The notes below the pieces were generated by a model. The model did not search any database, had not been told where the DNA came from, and was given only the letters and a program-made list of their open reading frames with translations. Shown piece after piece: positions 46,413 through 58,925 of a stretch of DNA of 64,000 nucleotides (within the stretch, counting starts at the first letter, position 1; each line of letters begins with the position of its first letter). A program made the position numbers and the translations under genes. The stretch lies in contig JAKUCV010001499.1 of NCBI GenBank assembly GCA_028386065.3, positions 1 through 64,000 of the forward strand, read 5' to 3'. The stretch is from Turnera subulata. Lineage: Eukaryota > Streptophyta > Magnoliopsida > Malpighiales > Passifloraceae.

Positions 46413-48919
46413 ATACTTTTTACTAAAAGTCTGACGGTAGGCTGTGATTTACTATAAAAAGAAACAAGAGTTAATAGAAAGAAAAAAAGCCTATACATAG
46501 TTCATGGTAGAATCTTGGCCTCTAAACAAGGATATTTATTTGTGTTGTCGCTCTTCTTCGTTCCATTCTTTATGGGGGCTCGGGTGGCTCTTATTGTTTA
46601 GTGGCCAGTCGCTACACAGATGTTTGGACAAGAGATGCCTTGTTTGTCTCGTAAGGAGATGTAATTCAGTCATTCAGTTTACTATATATCAGGTCCACTC
46701 CTCGTATATTGTCGACCTCGGCAACTTGTATCCTCCAAATTTTTTTGTTCTCTTCTCACTATCATGGATGGCACCCAGAAATTTGATTCTTTGCAGTTTG
46801 TACCATATTCCATATATAATGTTAATTAGACTAATTAGAATCCAAATAAGAAAGAGAATATGATTCATTCTGATGCTTAAGTAGTAATTAAAAGGCATGA
46901 TGAAGAATTCTATAACACATATAGAAAGTATGTGTGTCCTAAGAATGAAGCAAAAACACGGAATCAAGATCAGAGCCTCGATTTGAATTATTGGTCGGTG
47001 GATACCGTTATAGTGTTGGATCGGTGAAGAGCGTCAGAGTGTTTATCTCCACGGCCTAAACCTCCACCGCCAGAGTGTTTGTGCAGGTTATACGAGTGTC
47101 TATCCAAGGTCTTTGTCCAAAATGCACACCCTTTGCTTTTATAGCAGACTAAGTTAGGCTTAATTTGGGATAAGTCAGCAGCACCCCTTATGGTTATGGG
47201 TGTATCTAGTACTTCCAACACATGACTATTATATGTAGCTAGTAAAATGGCTTTTAGATTAACGAAATGAATTAAGATTTTTATTTTTTTTACAGTTCGG
47301 ATTCCAAATATAATCAAGCATACCTAACTAATTTGACAAATCATATGAGTGTCTCTTCAGGATCGTGTATTTTCACATAGTCTATCCATGACAAATTGTA
47401 TATATACAAATTGTAGATAAATATTGTAAATTAATTCCCAAAATAAAATCTTTTCTATGAACAGAATGCAAAAGAATAGTATCAGTTATGTTTTTTTTTT
47501 CAACCCAAAATCACCATGGTTGGTTTTGTGGTAATGGCGTGTGCTTTGATCAAAGAACCTGGCTCCGTTTCTTGTGGACATTGTCGTATTGCTCACGAAG
47601 CATGTGGTGGCTTATAAGTCCCACATCGAGCAATTTCTGTGTGCGTGCGTGCAATATTTAGCATCCCATGTTACCCAAAATCATCTGTGTTTTGTAGTAA
47701 TGACATGGGCTTTGATAAATAAATAAGACATTTTCTTACAAAGAATCTTAATAATTGCCCATAACACCACCCCCATTCCCGAATGTCACCTTGAAATCTT
47801 GAATAAAGCAACCAAGAAATGTATCACTACACTTCTGATATACATCAATTTGCAAACAACAAAAATAACTTTTAACACAATTAGCATACATACAAGGGTT
47901 TCATCTCTGTCATTTTTATTGGTTCATACTGTACAGTAACAAAGTTCAATGATTTTCACGTTCTGGAGGATATCGTTCCCATGATGTGAAAATGAACTTA
48001 GTTCTGTCCTGGCATAGTGTTAGCTTCCACGTTCAGTGTACAACAATTTCCATGTTTTTTTTTTTCTTTTGAACATGTATTGTGAAAATGAAATCTAGTG
48101 ATCACGGATTGGCAGGACCATATGGCTGCCCTTTTTTTTCATATTTTCCTATTTTCTTTCCTCCGCTTTTCCCTATTATTTTTCATGGAGAGGAATATGA
48201 CTTCCTGAAAGAGTTAAACTAAATTTAACAATTGAAAGTGAAAGGGCATATGTTACACCAACTTATGACAAAAGCATAGTATACAGCATAGAAGAACTTA
48301 ACCTGGAACACAGAAATGAATTTTAGAGAAATTTATAACACAAGATCACAAACAAACTTTTTTTTTTTTTTTTGAGAAGTAAGACCACAAACAAACTTAT
48401 CAAACATTAAGATGCTAAAATATTACATTCAATTCGAGGACCTACTATATCATTAAAAGTAGGCCAAGAACCACTGGAACAGCAACTGGTATCGATCATA
48501 AATAATGCAAGCCCACAAGGGATTCCCATCAGATCTGGCGCCAGAGCCATTTATAGAGCAGGCACCAGCTTTTACTAGGAGGGATTCAAGGATACTTTAA
48601 TTTCTTGCTCACTGGAGAGGTAACAAGGATAGCTTTTTTTTTTTGGTAATGGAGATGAGCTGCTCCATGGAAAATAGAAAGGGTGTATAAATGCTTTAAA
48701 GAGAGAACTATTATCCCCATAACTTTTTTTAATGCTAAAATTATTTATCCGGAGGGCTGAAGCATGTCTTTAAATTTGAAAAGAAAAGAAAAGTTAAGTA
48801 ATAGTGCAAACCAAAAGTTCTATATGTATAATTTATCTAAAGTAATTGCTAAAAAAAAATTATCTAAGGTAGTATATCATTACGTACCATAACCAAAATC
48901 CTTTTTATATGGCGTTAAC
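46413..48919. other. Gene-free stretch between copia-3 and LINE-2
   Basis: No reading frame resembles a known protein; the 119-codon plus frame at 46504 has no domain or neighbour support. On the minus strand CTATAAAAGC near 47140 and the following sequence look like a promoter and leader, perhaps of a decayed LTR. A weak reverse-orientation mini-insertion (ATTGCTAAAAAAAA between imperfect repeats) lies near 48830-48873. Confidence 0.5.
48343..48398 (-). mobile_element. Mini-retroinsertion: oligo-T with 17-bp TSD
   Basis: AGATCACAAACAAACTT at 48343-48359 and AGACCACAAACAAACTT at 48382-48398 differ at one base. The 22 bp between are 14 T and GAGAAGTA. Confidence 0.75.
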
Positions 48920-49050
48920 TTTTTTTTAAAAAGAACGAATAGCTTTATTACTCAACTGGAATTGTTTGCAACTACATCAGCCTGAGCAATAGCTAAAACG
49001 TCCACCGGAAAACTTTCAAACCAAAATTGTTCCCGCCTAAGAGCCAAAGG

Positions 49051-52000
49051 TTAATGGCAGACCAAGTGTGTTGCTTTATTACAAGTTCTTGAAACGAAAG
49101 ATGAAGAAAAGGAAGTAAAAGCTTGACCTAAAAGCCGTAAATCATCAATCAAAAGACCCAAGGGGGTGGGTATATGTAACCTGGACTGTAAGGCATTGAC
49201 AACAGCTTGATAATCCATCTCCAAATGGACATGCTGAAGTTCCATGTGTCAAGCTAGTTCAAGGCCAAACCTCGCCGCATAGGCTTCTCCCACCAATACA
49301 TCATTGATAGCTCGAATGAAATTGCAGACCATAGCAATGACCTGCCCAGACAAATCCCGAATGTTGGCTCCCACACCTATGCCACAACCAGCCAATACCA
49401 CAACATTAGTATTCACTTTAACAGTCCCCCAATGGACAGGTTCCGGAATGCGTGATGGCATCAAGGGTTGGGTGTTCACCTCTTGATAGCTCTGCAGCAA
49501 GATTAAGGCGTTGTGTACAATACCCTCCTTGTCCAGGTTCTGATTTTGAAATAAGAGAGGATTTCTAGCCTTCCACATGCACCAACAGATAGAAATCACC
49601 TTTAAGAAGATTGTTTTCGTTAATAGCCTATAACCACACAACAATGTTATCATAGGGAATAGCATCATGGAGAGAGCAACACTCCCACACCCACGAGCCC
49701 ATGGACAAAGGCAAAACAAGTGCATACTGGATTCCACAGCCACCGCACACCGGGGACACGACGAATCAACAAAGGCAATCCTTCGTGATAGGTTCGTCCG
49801 AATAAGGAGGATATCCAGACACAAACGCCAAGCGAAAGAACGCAGCTTCAGAGGGAGATGAAACTTCCAAAGCACTCGCCCCAAGAGGAGTTGCAAGACT
49901 TGATAGTAGAAGTGAGCTGCGCGCTCTGGGGCTGAAGATAAGTTAAGGCCAAGCTATACCCCGATCGAACCATGTATGAACCCGAGGAAGTAGGATGCCA
50001 GAATGGAGTATCATGAGGAGCACGATAACTTAAAGGTAAACTTTTGATTAGATCAGCCTCTTCTATCGAAAAGATGGAATCAATAGGATTGCGGTTCCAT
50101 GATACCGAAGTGCCCTCCATAAGCTCCGAAACCTTGGCATTCGCATCAAGCATCGCCACCGGAGAGGTGATAGTAGGATTCGAATCCCTAGGAAGCCAAA
50201 GGTCCTTCCAGATGCGTATTATAGCTCCATCCCCAACACACCACCTGATATCCTTCTCTAATATAAACTTAGCGTTGCAGATGCTCCTCTAGGTGTAACT
50301 CGGATTATATCCAACATTAGCACTAAGAAAATTCGAACGGGGAAAGTACCGTGCCTTAAGGATCCAAGAGAGGAGGCTCGACTCATTAAGTATCATTCGC
50401 CAACCTTGTTTAGCAAGGAAAGCGAGATTAAAGGACTCTAGAGAACAAAAGCCTGGACCTCCCGCCACCTTCCTTTTACATAAATTCTCCCATGAAATCC
50501 AATGGATCTTCATCTTCCCATCGCGATGACCCCACCAAAATTTACGAACCAAGACTTCTATTTCATGAAAAATAGAATCTGGAAGTATAAAGCAACTCAT
50601 AACATAATTAAGGATTGATTGAGCTATTTCCTTGATAAAAAGTTCTCTCCTGGCATCAGAAAGAAACTTCTCCTTCCACTGACCTATCTTCTTTACCAGC
50701 CTGTCTCTAAAAAACGCAAATATGATCTTTTTGTACCGACCAATCATAGTTGGAAGATCCAGATATCTGTCAAAGCAGCCAACAGCCTTAACACCTAGAT
50801 CCCCTTGGATCTGAATTTGTAGCTGATCTTGAAAATTTTGGCTATAAACAACCTCTGACTTATCGAGATTGATATTCTGACCCGAAGCCATGTCATACTT
50901 ATGTAAGATATCCCGAATAAACCTTGTTTTGGATAACGAAGGGCGAGCAAATAGGATACTGTCATCTACAAAAAAGAGATGAGAAACCATAGGAGCTGTG
51001 CTACAGACCCTCACACCATGAAGAGCACCACTAAAAGCTGCATGTCATAGTAAAGAAGCAAAACCTTCTGCACACAAAAAGAATAAGTAGGGCTAAAGAG
51101 GGTCTCTTTCTCTAATACCTCACTGTGGGTAAATTGTGTCCTGAGGAGTCCTGTTAATCAGAAGAGAATAAGTAACTGTCTGAACACAATGTGTTACCAA
51201 GCTTACCCACTGATTACTGAATCCAAGCCGGTTTATGATAGCTTCAAGAAAATTCCACTCCACCTTGTCATAAGCCTTACTCATGTCCAACTTCAAACTC
51301 ATGTAGCCTTTATTACCATGATAGACCTTCTTCATATAATGGAAAGACTCAAAAGCAATGAGCGCATTATCTGTAATTGGGAGGCCAAAAACAAATGCAC
51401 TCTGCTCCTTTCCAATGATATCAGGGAGGATCAGCTTTAACCGATTAGCTATGGTCATTGTAATTATTTTGAAAATCACATTACACAAACTAATAGGTCT
51501 AAACTGACTACATTGAAGAGGAAGCTTAACATTGGGAATTAGAGTAACAAACATGTGATTCAATGGAGATGGATCAGCCCCATTGTTAAGAACATCAAGA
51601 GCCATCAGACAAACATCCTCACCAATAACCGGCAAGAACTTCTGAAAGAATAAGGGGGCCATACCATCAGGCTTTGGTGCTTTCGATGGATGCGTCTAAT
51701 AAAGAGCCTTATAAACCTCCTCCTGAGAAAAAGGCTGATCAAGCCAAATCCTCATCTCATCAGACACATGCCGCTCTACCACCTGTAGTACCGGATCTAT
51801 GACCAAATGACCAGAAGAGGAAAATAGATCCACATAAAAATCGCGAAACATGGTAGCAATACTCCTAGGATCCGAAACCCATTGGCCATTCAGAGTAGTA
51901 ATACCTTTAATGGTATTGGATCGCCTTCTCTGTTCAGCTTTATGCCAAAAATACTTAGTTTTTATCCCCTCTCTAAGCCATGCCACCCGTGATCTTTGCC

Positions 52001-52584
52001 GCCACATTATCTCTTCCTGGTGGGTAAGCTCCTCAATCTCCTTATCAAGGACCTTAGAGCACCGAATGACATCCACCGCTTGCTCTCTACAATTCAAAGA
52101 ACCCAATAGTTCTCGTTTCTGTTTAATGGAGGAAGTAATATGGTTGAAATTAGCCTTGCTCCATCTAGTAAGCATTGTACCACATTTAGCAATTTTTTCC
52201 TTCACTGCCGCCAAAGGTGTATGAGGAGAAGGTTGATTCCAAGTATTACTCACCTTAGTTGCACAACCTTCATGGGATAAACGCATTGCTTCAAATCGGA
52301 ATAGGCAATGGCCAAAAAGGTGCTGTCGAACATTAGTATCAAGAACCAGTTTCAAAGGAGAATGATCAGATCCTTGGCGGGGTAAATATTTAACAAGAGC
52401 ATTGGGAAACAAAGCTTACCACAAATCTGATGCCACCATAAGATCAATGCACTCTTCAATAAAAGAACCATCCTCATGGTTATTAGCCCAAGTGAAATCC
52501 CATCCAGAGAACCCTAGATCATAAAGAGCCAAGTCAGTGAGAGTATCATGAAATGCTTGTATGGCTGAAAAATGATGAGGATTC
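49051..52584 (-). pseudogene. LINE-2 ORF2, C-terminal part: end of endonuclease, RT, zf-RVT, RNase H
   Basis: Endonuclease tail near 52584-52340 with the SDHSPL motif; linker and RT (52412-50289) with FRPISLCNVIFKI, LDMSKAYDKVEW and an active-site FVDD near 50960, where FADD is usual; zf-RVT-like part (50159-49600) with LPLKLRSFAWRLCLD and CPRC; RNase H (49480-49051) with VKVNTNVVVL, GEAYAARFGLELA and LEMDYQAVVNAL. The first catalytic Asp of RNase H (usual NTD) is Asn. Stops and frameshifts occur near 52413, 51663, 51119-51015, 50288 and 49248. Confidence 0.92.
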
Positions 52585-54054
52585 TGATGTGGAAATTACA
52601 TACTTTTTACAACGCACACTGTCGTCTATTGGCCTTGCATTCATCATTAATTCATGCATTTAGATGTAAATTCACTTCTTTTCATACCAAATCCATCTTT
52701 CCTTACCCTTGGATGCTTTCAGGTGCAATTTGGCTCAATTTGGAGCTTATTTGGCGACTTTTGGGTTAGCAGCGCCACTATTGAAGAAACTGGACCAATT
52801 GCCTAGCAGCACCACTGTTACAAAATATCTGCTCTTAAACCTTTTCCTTCCAGAGAATCTTTTGCTTTGGAGGAGATTTGACGATTTTGGCCCAAAACTA
52901 ATGAGGCACTGTGAAGTGCACTGTTCCAGTACAAATCGGATGCCTGACAGCGCCCCTGCAGTGGCACTAGCGTCAAGACCCTATTTTTATTAGGGTTTGC
53001 ACCTAATTTCCAGGAGTATTTTAGAGGGGATGCACCTAGACACTCCCAGCAAGGAAAGAAGATTTAGAGAGGAATTCTTGGAGCTAAAGTCTAGGAGTTT
53101 TATTCCAATTCCTACACGCATAAATTCCTATCTTTTAGGGATAAAATCCTAGATATAAAAGCATCAGTTGCTGGACGAAATTAACAGCTTTTGGAGCAGC
53201 AAAAAGTCAGGGATTTGGCTGGAAGAGAAGTGGAGCTTTTAGTTATATTTTTGCATTATGTCGATTACACTTTTCTTCTTTATTTTCTTCTTCTTCATGA
53301 ACTAAATCTTCTATCTAGGTTTATGGGATGTAGCTACTGTTCTTGATGTTTGATTTATAATTCAGACTTGTTTCTTTAACTCGTTATGCTTTGATTTGAT
53401 ATAGAGTGCTTAACAGTTTCTGCGGCTTGATCACCCTCAAACACTTCTTAGACGCCTTAGTGGCGCACCTAACGGAGAAACTAAGAACTCAGACCGTTCT
53501 ATATCAAGCCTCTACCCCTACTGATTGTCAAAAGAGACTTTAGGATTAGTTGAGGATAACAGCGTCTGGCACAGCGACACTGCACCCTAGGAAAGAGCTT
53601 CACTGACGAAAGCGGGTTGTTCCAGAACTAGGGTAGGTTTATTTCTAAGTGATAGTAGTTATAGACACTGTAGGTTAGGTAGCCCGTCAAAGTGGACAAA
53701 TATATTTACCAAGTTATGAATTATAGTTAGACAACGACACTGTAGTGAATCCCGGACAACCTAGATCACCCATCACTGCGTTTTCTACCCAAAACCATCG
53801 ATACCTGCTACTTATTTCTTATTTATTCTCTTTTAGAATTTATATTATTTATCTCTTTTTTATTTATTTGTTGTTTATTCGGTTTATTATTGATTCTAAA
53901 CATTGCCTTCAAATCTCGGATTTTATCTACTGTTTATTGTTTATTATAGTCTAATCAATCGAGAGCCTGAGGCCAGTACTATTTTTCAGTCCCTGTGATT
54001 CGACCTTGTTACTACAGCAACGTTGTGCACTTGCAGCTAACTTTAGAGCGAAGA
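52585..54054 (+). repeat. 5' LTR of the Athila-type element
   Basis: It starts TGATGTGGAAATTACATAC and ends GAGCGAAGA, where the 3' LTR reads GAGCGAACA. Compared with the 3' LTR it keeps about 30 bp (around 53650-53680) that the other copy lacks. Confidence 0.9.
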
Positions 54055-54060
54055 AGTTTT

Positions 54061-54078
54061 TGGCACCGTTGCCGGGGA
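54061..54078 (+). promoter_or_regulatory. Primer binding site (tRNA-Asp type)
   Basis: TGGCACCGTTGCCGGGGA, six bases after the LTR, differs at one position from TGGCGCCGTTGCCGGGGA, the PBS usual in Athila-group elements. Confidence 0.88.
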
Positions 54079-54196
54079 CTGCGCTAAATAATACTACTTA
54101 GAGTTTTTGATCGATTAGGCTCTTTTTGTTTTCTAATTTTCTTTGTTTTCTTATGCCAGGTTGTTAACAGCGCCGCTGTAGACTCTCTAGTAGTGT

Positions 54197-55620
54197 ATGC
54201 AAACTAGAAGTAAGCATCACGAGCTAGTCCACATTCCTGATATTGAAGGCACTGCTAGGGCGAACCGCAGGAAAGCAAGACAACAGAAAGCAGCAGAGAC
54301 TGCCGACACAGCGACCATGGCCCATAACGTCAACATCAACAACCCCCCACGCGGCCAGGCTGACCCACCTAGGGATGATGCTGGCAATATCATCCCTCCT
54401 GTGATCGTCGACCCCCTCAACCAGAGACTTATTGTCGACCCTGTAGGCTCGAGGAACCAGCAGCGCCACAATCAGAACGCTGTTGCTGATCACATTGTCA
54501 ATCCCTTTGCCATTTTCCCCAATCTGCCAATCAACCAGCTCATGCGGCCCAGACATACAGCACCTCATGGAGCCATCACATTACCCGACAATGATAATCC
54601 TTATGAGCTGAGAACCAACTTGGTTCAAATGGTGCAAAACAAGCAGTTTGGAGGTTCGACGCTGGAGGACCCTTATTAGCACCTGGAAGACTTTCTGGAT
54701 ATCTGTGCTACTGCTACCACTAGGGTTCAAGGCTATTCTGAGGATGCTAAGAAGCTCCACTTGTTCAAGTTTTCACTTAGAGATGGAGCAAAAAGATGGC
54801 TGAAGACTCTGCCAGCGGATAGCATCACCACATGGGCTCAAATGGAGCATTCCTGAAGAAATACTTTCCTGACACCAAGATGGATGAACTTCGAGGTGAA
54901 ATATGCAATTTCAAGCAGAAATATTACGAAAACTTTATGGAAGCGTGGGAACTTTTTCAAGATTTGGTCCAGCGCTGCCCTGCTCATATGGTGTACCCAC
55001 CAGCGCTGCTGGGAATTTTCTATCGAGCTATGTCACAAGAAGATAGGCGCACGCTTAATGTTGCTGCTGGAGCGAAGTTCAAGGAAGCGACGTATGAGGA
55101 TGCCAAGAGGATTATGCTGAACCTAGAAGATGAAGATGAGCCGCACCACAACACCAAGGGTGTACATCATGTCGATAAGACTATAAATCTGGAAGCCCAA
55201 ATAGCAGCTCTCACTAAGCATTTCAAGGATTTTACAGCAAAAATGGTGCAGTCAGTAGCTCAGGTACAACTCGTTGCACAATATAGTGTTTGTGAAATAT
55301 GCAGTGGCCCCAACTCTTTCCTTGAATGCCCGGTGAACAATTCAGAGGAGGCCAATTTCATTGACCAACGCCCCAATCCACAGTATAACAGTTATAATCA
55401 GGGATATAACCAGGGCTGGCGATCAAACCCCAACCAAAACTATCAGCAGCAAGGGCAACAGCAGCAGCGGCAAGGTGGACAACATAGAGGGTACTCGGAA
55501 TTGACGGAAATGGTGAAGCAGCTGCTGGAAAGGCAGAACAGGATGGATAAGCAGCTAAATCAGCTGAAGGCCCACAACAAGATGCTTGAGAACCAGTTTG
55601 CACAATATGCTGCGCAGTAG
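54197..55620 (+). pseudogene. Athila-type gag, with one amber stop and one frameshift
   Basis: Starts at ATG 54197 (MQTRSKHHEL). An amber stop at 54677-54679 lies just before HLEDFLDIC. A one-base deletion near 54850 moves the frame to that of 54832-55620. The retrotransposon gag core covers about 54680-55140 (LFKFSLRDGAKRWLKTLP, then LKKYFPDTKMDELRGEI and MEAWELFQDLVQRCP). The zinc knuckle at about 55290-55330 (CEICSGPNSFLEC) has lost its histidine. A glutamine- and asparagine-rich tail follows. The frame ends at an amber codon (55618-55620) and continues downstream in the same frame. Confidence 0.9.
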
Positions 55621-55677
55621 CAGCGTCCACAGGGTAGGCTGCCGGGACAAATAGAGGCAAATCCAAAAGAGCAATGC

Positions 55678-57045
55678 ATGGCAGTAACACTGAGGAGTGG
55701 GAAGAAGCTTCTAGATCTTGTTTCTAAACCTACACAAGAGATAGTGACTGAATCTGAGAAGAAGCAGGAAGCAGCGCCTGAACTAGTGACGTTGCCAGAA
55801 GATGCGCCTAAAAAGAAAGCACTGCCAGTACCTTACCAGCCTCCATTGCCATTCCCACAGGTTTGTTGGAAGAGCAAGCTTGAGGATCAGTACAAGAAAT
55901 TCGTGGATATGCTTAGTGATCTCCGGTTGGAAATTCCCTTCACCACTGTTCTTGATCAAATGCCCACATATGCAAAATTTTTGAAGGAGATCCTGACCAA
56001 AAAGCGCACTATAGAGCAGAAAATAGTGGCCCTTACAGCAGACTGTAGTGCTGTGTTACTAAAATAGCAGCCCCTATCAAAGCTTGAAGATCCGGGAAGC
56101 TTTTCAATTCCTTGTACTATTGGCACCCAAAACTTCAACAGAGCATTGTGTGACCTTGGGGCCAGTATAAGTTTGATGCCATTAGCAGCAGCACAAAAGC
56201 TCAACTTTGGGGAGATAAAGCCAACATGCATGATGCTGCAGCTTGTTAATCGATCTGTAAAGTATCCTGTTAGTGTCTTGGAGAATGTCCCTGTGAAAGT
56301 TGGGAAGTTTTATATACCTTGTGACTTCGTGATCATGGAAATGAAGCTTGATGAGCAGACCCCAATCATTCTTGGCAGGCCTTTTCTCGCAACAGCTGGC
56401 GTTGTTATTGATGTAAAGGATGGCAGCATCACATTTCGAGTTGGGGAGGAAAGGGTGGAATTTAATGTCCAGAAGGCAATGGATTCAGAGCTGGAATCCA
56501 ATGCTTGCTGTATGGTGAATGCCATTAAAACTGTCGAGGAGGATATGCTTCATGCAGCAGGCGCTGTAGGCGACACTGTTGAGTCACAATCGTGTTCTTT
56601 GGCCAGTAAGGGTAGACCAAAAGATGGTGACAGTACTATAGAGATGGAAACGCAACACCCATCAGTCATTCTAGATGCTGACTCCCAATTGCAAGCCTTG
56701 GAGGTGTTAAGTCACAGCGGCACTGTCTCTCCTCCTATTGATGGGAAGGAGCCTCATGTAGATGTGCCAAAGCTTCCATCATGCAAATTTAAACAAAAGA
56801 AGAGGAAGTTTAATGTGGGTGATAAAGTTCTTCTCTTTCACTCTCGGCTGAAACTCTCCAATGGCCAATTCTGTAATTGCTGGACAGGGCCATATACAGT
56901 ACTTGATTACTTTCTAAATGGTAATGTGGAGATTTTTGATGAGGAGAATAACACTTTCAAGGTGAATGGGCAGAAAATCAAGCATCACAATTCTGCAGCA
57001 GCAATGGTGAAGGAAATTCCTCAACTTCTCTTTGAACCACCATGA
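55678..57045 (+). pseudogene. Athila-type protease joined to integrase C-terminus
   Basis: Same frame as late gag. The first part (55678-56067) is the gag-protease linker (MAVTLRSGKKL), ending in an amber stop at 56065-56067. From 56068 the frame runs on to 57045. Aspartic protease at about 56140-56460: LCDLGASISLMP (catalytic motif DLGAS, as in Athila) and IILGRPFLATAG. After a low-complexity linker, 56790-57045 is the integrase C-terminal region (FNVGDKVLLFHSRLKL, WTGPYTV, KVNGQKIKH). RT, RNase H and the integrase catalytic core, normally about 1000 residues or more between these parts, are absent, yet no stop or frameshift marks the join. Confidence 0.9.
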
Positions 57046-58925
57046 GCAGCGTGAGCTGCTAGGTGTCCAGCTACAAGACGTAAAAGAAGCGCTGCTCGGA
57101 AGGCAACCCGAGGTAAGTATTTACTTTTCAGTACATCCCATTAGTTTTATTTCCGTTTTTGTTTTTGTTGCTGTTTTTGCAGCCCTAAAAAGTAGAAAAA
57201 TTAGAAAATTATAAAGACAGGGGCCATGTGATGGGAAGCAGCAGCATTGCTAGTGCAACACACCACTATCGGCAAACAGAGAAGCATACTTAACCTACTT
57301 TTGCACTTTTAATTTTTCCACGTGCACTGTTTTCCATGTTGTGCGCATTTTTTGTTGTGTTGAATGTCCATTATACCCCTGCATCCATGCATTTTTCATC
57401 ATTTTCATTTTACATTTTATTTTCTGCATTTTATTTTTCTGTATTGTCCAGAATAAGTTCGGGGGAGTCCCTCCCTTTTTGTTATGTTTTTGTGTTTATG
57501 TGTTTTGTGCTCTATTTCTGCCCCAGTGAGGACACTGTGGAATTTAAGTTTGGAGGAGGCAGAAATTAGCATTTCTTTATTATGTTCTGCATTTGCATTC
57601 TGTTTTTATGGCCAAAGGACTTGTGTTGTGTATGCTGCTGGACTTTATATGCGTTTTCTCGATTTATTCGCAAATGCAGCATACTGACAGCGTCGCTGCT
57701 TACTTGCTGTTTCGATTCCTGTTTATTTTAACATTCGATTTTGGCTCGTTTTTAGTTAAGCTTACTCTAGTGCAAGATGTGAAATCAAAATCCGTATAGT
57801 AATCATGACTCCATCAAGGTAACAAGTGCCAAACTTTTTTTTAAAATTGGGCAGTACATACTGTTAGCTATTTTAGAACCGACTCTTACTTTTCTTTTGA
57901 GGCAAAATTTTTATCTTCTTGGCATATTTAAGGATGTGATATAGGCATTGTTTGATGAGCTTAATTTGACTTTATCTTACCTATATCACTATTACACTTG
58001 ATAACCCCGTTTGAGCCTAGGATGATGGTCGATTTTCTTTGATAATACCCACATCATCACACCTTAGCTTTTTTAGCCTTGCATGACCATCATGGTGCTT
58101 TGAAAGCACACTATTCTTTGAATTTTAGCCCGACCCTGTCTGCTTGCTTTCCTAGTTTTAATGATCAGTGTGACAGTGTTGTGGTAGCGTCGCTGCTAGG
58201 TGAAAAAGATGGAGTTTGTCGAAATTTTTAATGGAGCTTGGTTATTCAATGACATGGAGATTTGTAATGTACTGTTGTAAGATCAAAGGAGTTTTATAAA
58301 TAGGGTATACGAAAAAAAAAAGAAACAAATTCAAAATCAAAAGTGAAAAAGAGGTACCCATTATGCTCCCTTGAAAATATTTTGCTCACATTATCTCCTA
58401 TATTCAATATGTGCTCCAGTACTCTGGTTTTCTTGGTTTGTGTACTAATTTGAAGAAAAAGCTATCTGAGTTAGAATTTTGGAAGGTTGTTAGCCTATCT
58501 AATTTCCTTTCTTTGGTCGCCTAACCTATCCTCATTACAAGACCAAGAAAGACCTATTGATCCTTGTTTATGCCTTGATGATCATTAGTAGAGATTGAAA
58601 ATCTGAGTCGGCTAATGAGATAGATATTTTGGCCCTGGTACTTAACTTATCATATTGGCATAAGAAACTTTGATGGTTAATGTTTATTTATTGATTTCTT
58701 TTGATCATTCTGTATCTAGCAACTTAGCTGGATTAGAGCTGCTGATTTTTCCTTTCAAAAGAATATACAGGATATTGAGCAGTGAGCACTGCCGCGTGTG
58801 TGATAGGTACTGTTGATGTGTTTAATTTAAAAAAGCACTTGTAATTTCCAACAGCATCATTTTTCTCTGTGTGCTGATTTGTGTTCTTGCTTGAGGACAA
58901 GCAAAGGTTCAAGTTTGGGAGAATT
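57046..58925 (+). other. Athila 3' non-coding region and polypurine tract
   Basis: About 1.9 kb without a credible ORF, where Athila relatives may carry an envelope-like gene; none is recognised here. Polypurine-like tracts occur at about 57455 (TTCGGGGGAG), 57546 (AAGTTTGGAGGAGG) and, next to the 3' LTR, 58910-58925 (AAGTTTGGGAGAATT after GCTTGAGGACAAGC). Confidence 0.75.

Noticed and set aside
46504..46863. 119-residue plus-strand frame
   Set aside because: No domain, no homologous neighbour and AT-rich composition; it overlaps an equally long frame on the other strand.
47618..47660. snRNA gene promoter: exact USE (GTCCCACATCG) with a TATA-like sequence about 35 bp downstream
   Set aside because: The sequence after it does not match any snRNA start I know, and the same GTCCCACATCG motif is common in TRIM and copia LTRs.
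57046..58925. Envelope-like ORF of the Athila-type element
   Set aside because: Only short overlapping frames of 60-77 codons rich in Phe, Cys and Tyr; no consistent reading frame or signal sequence.
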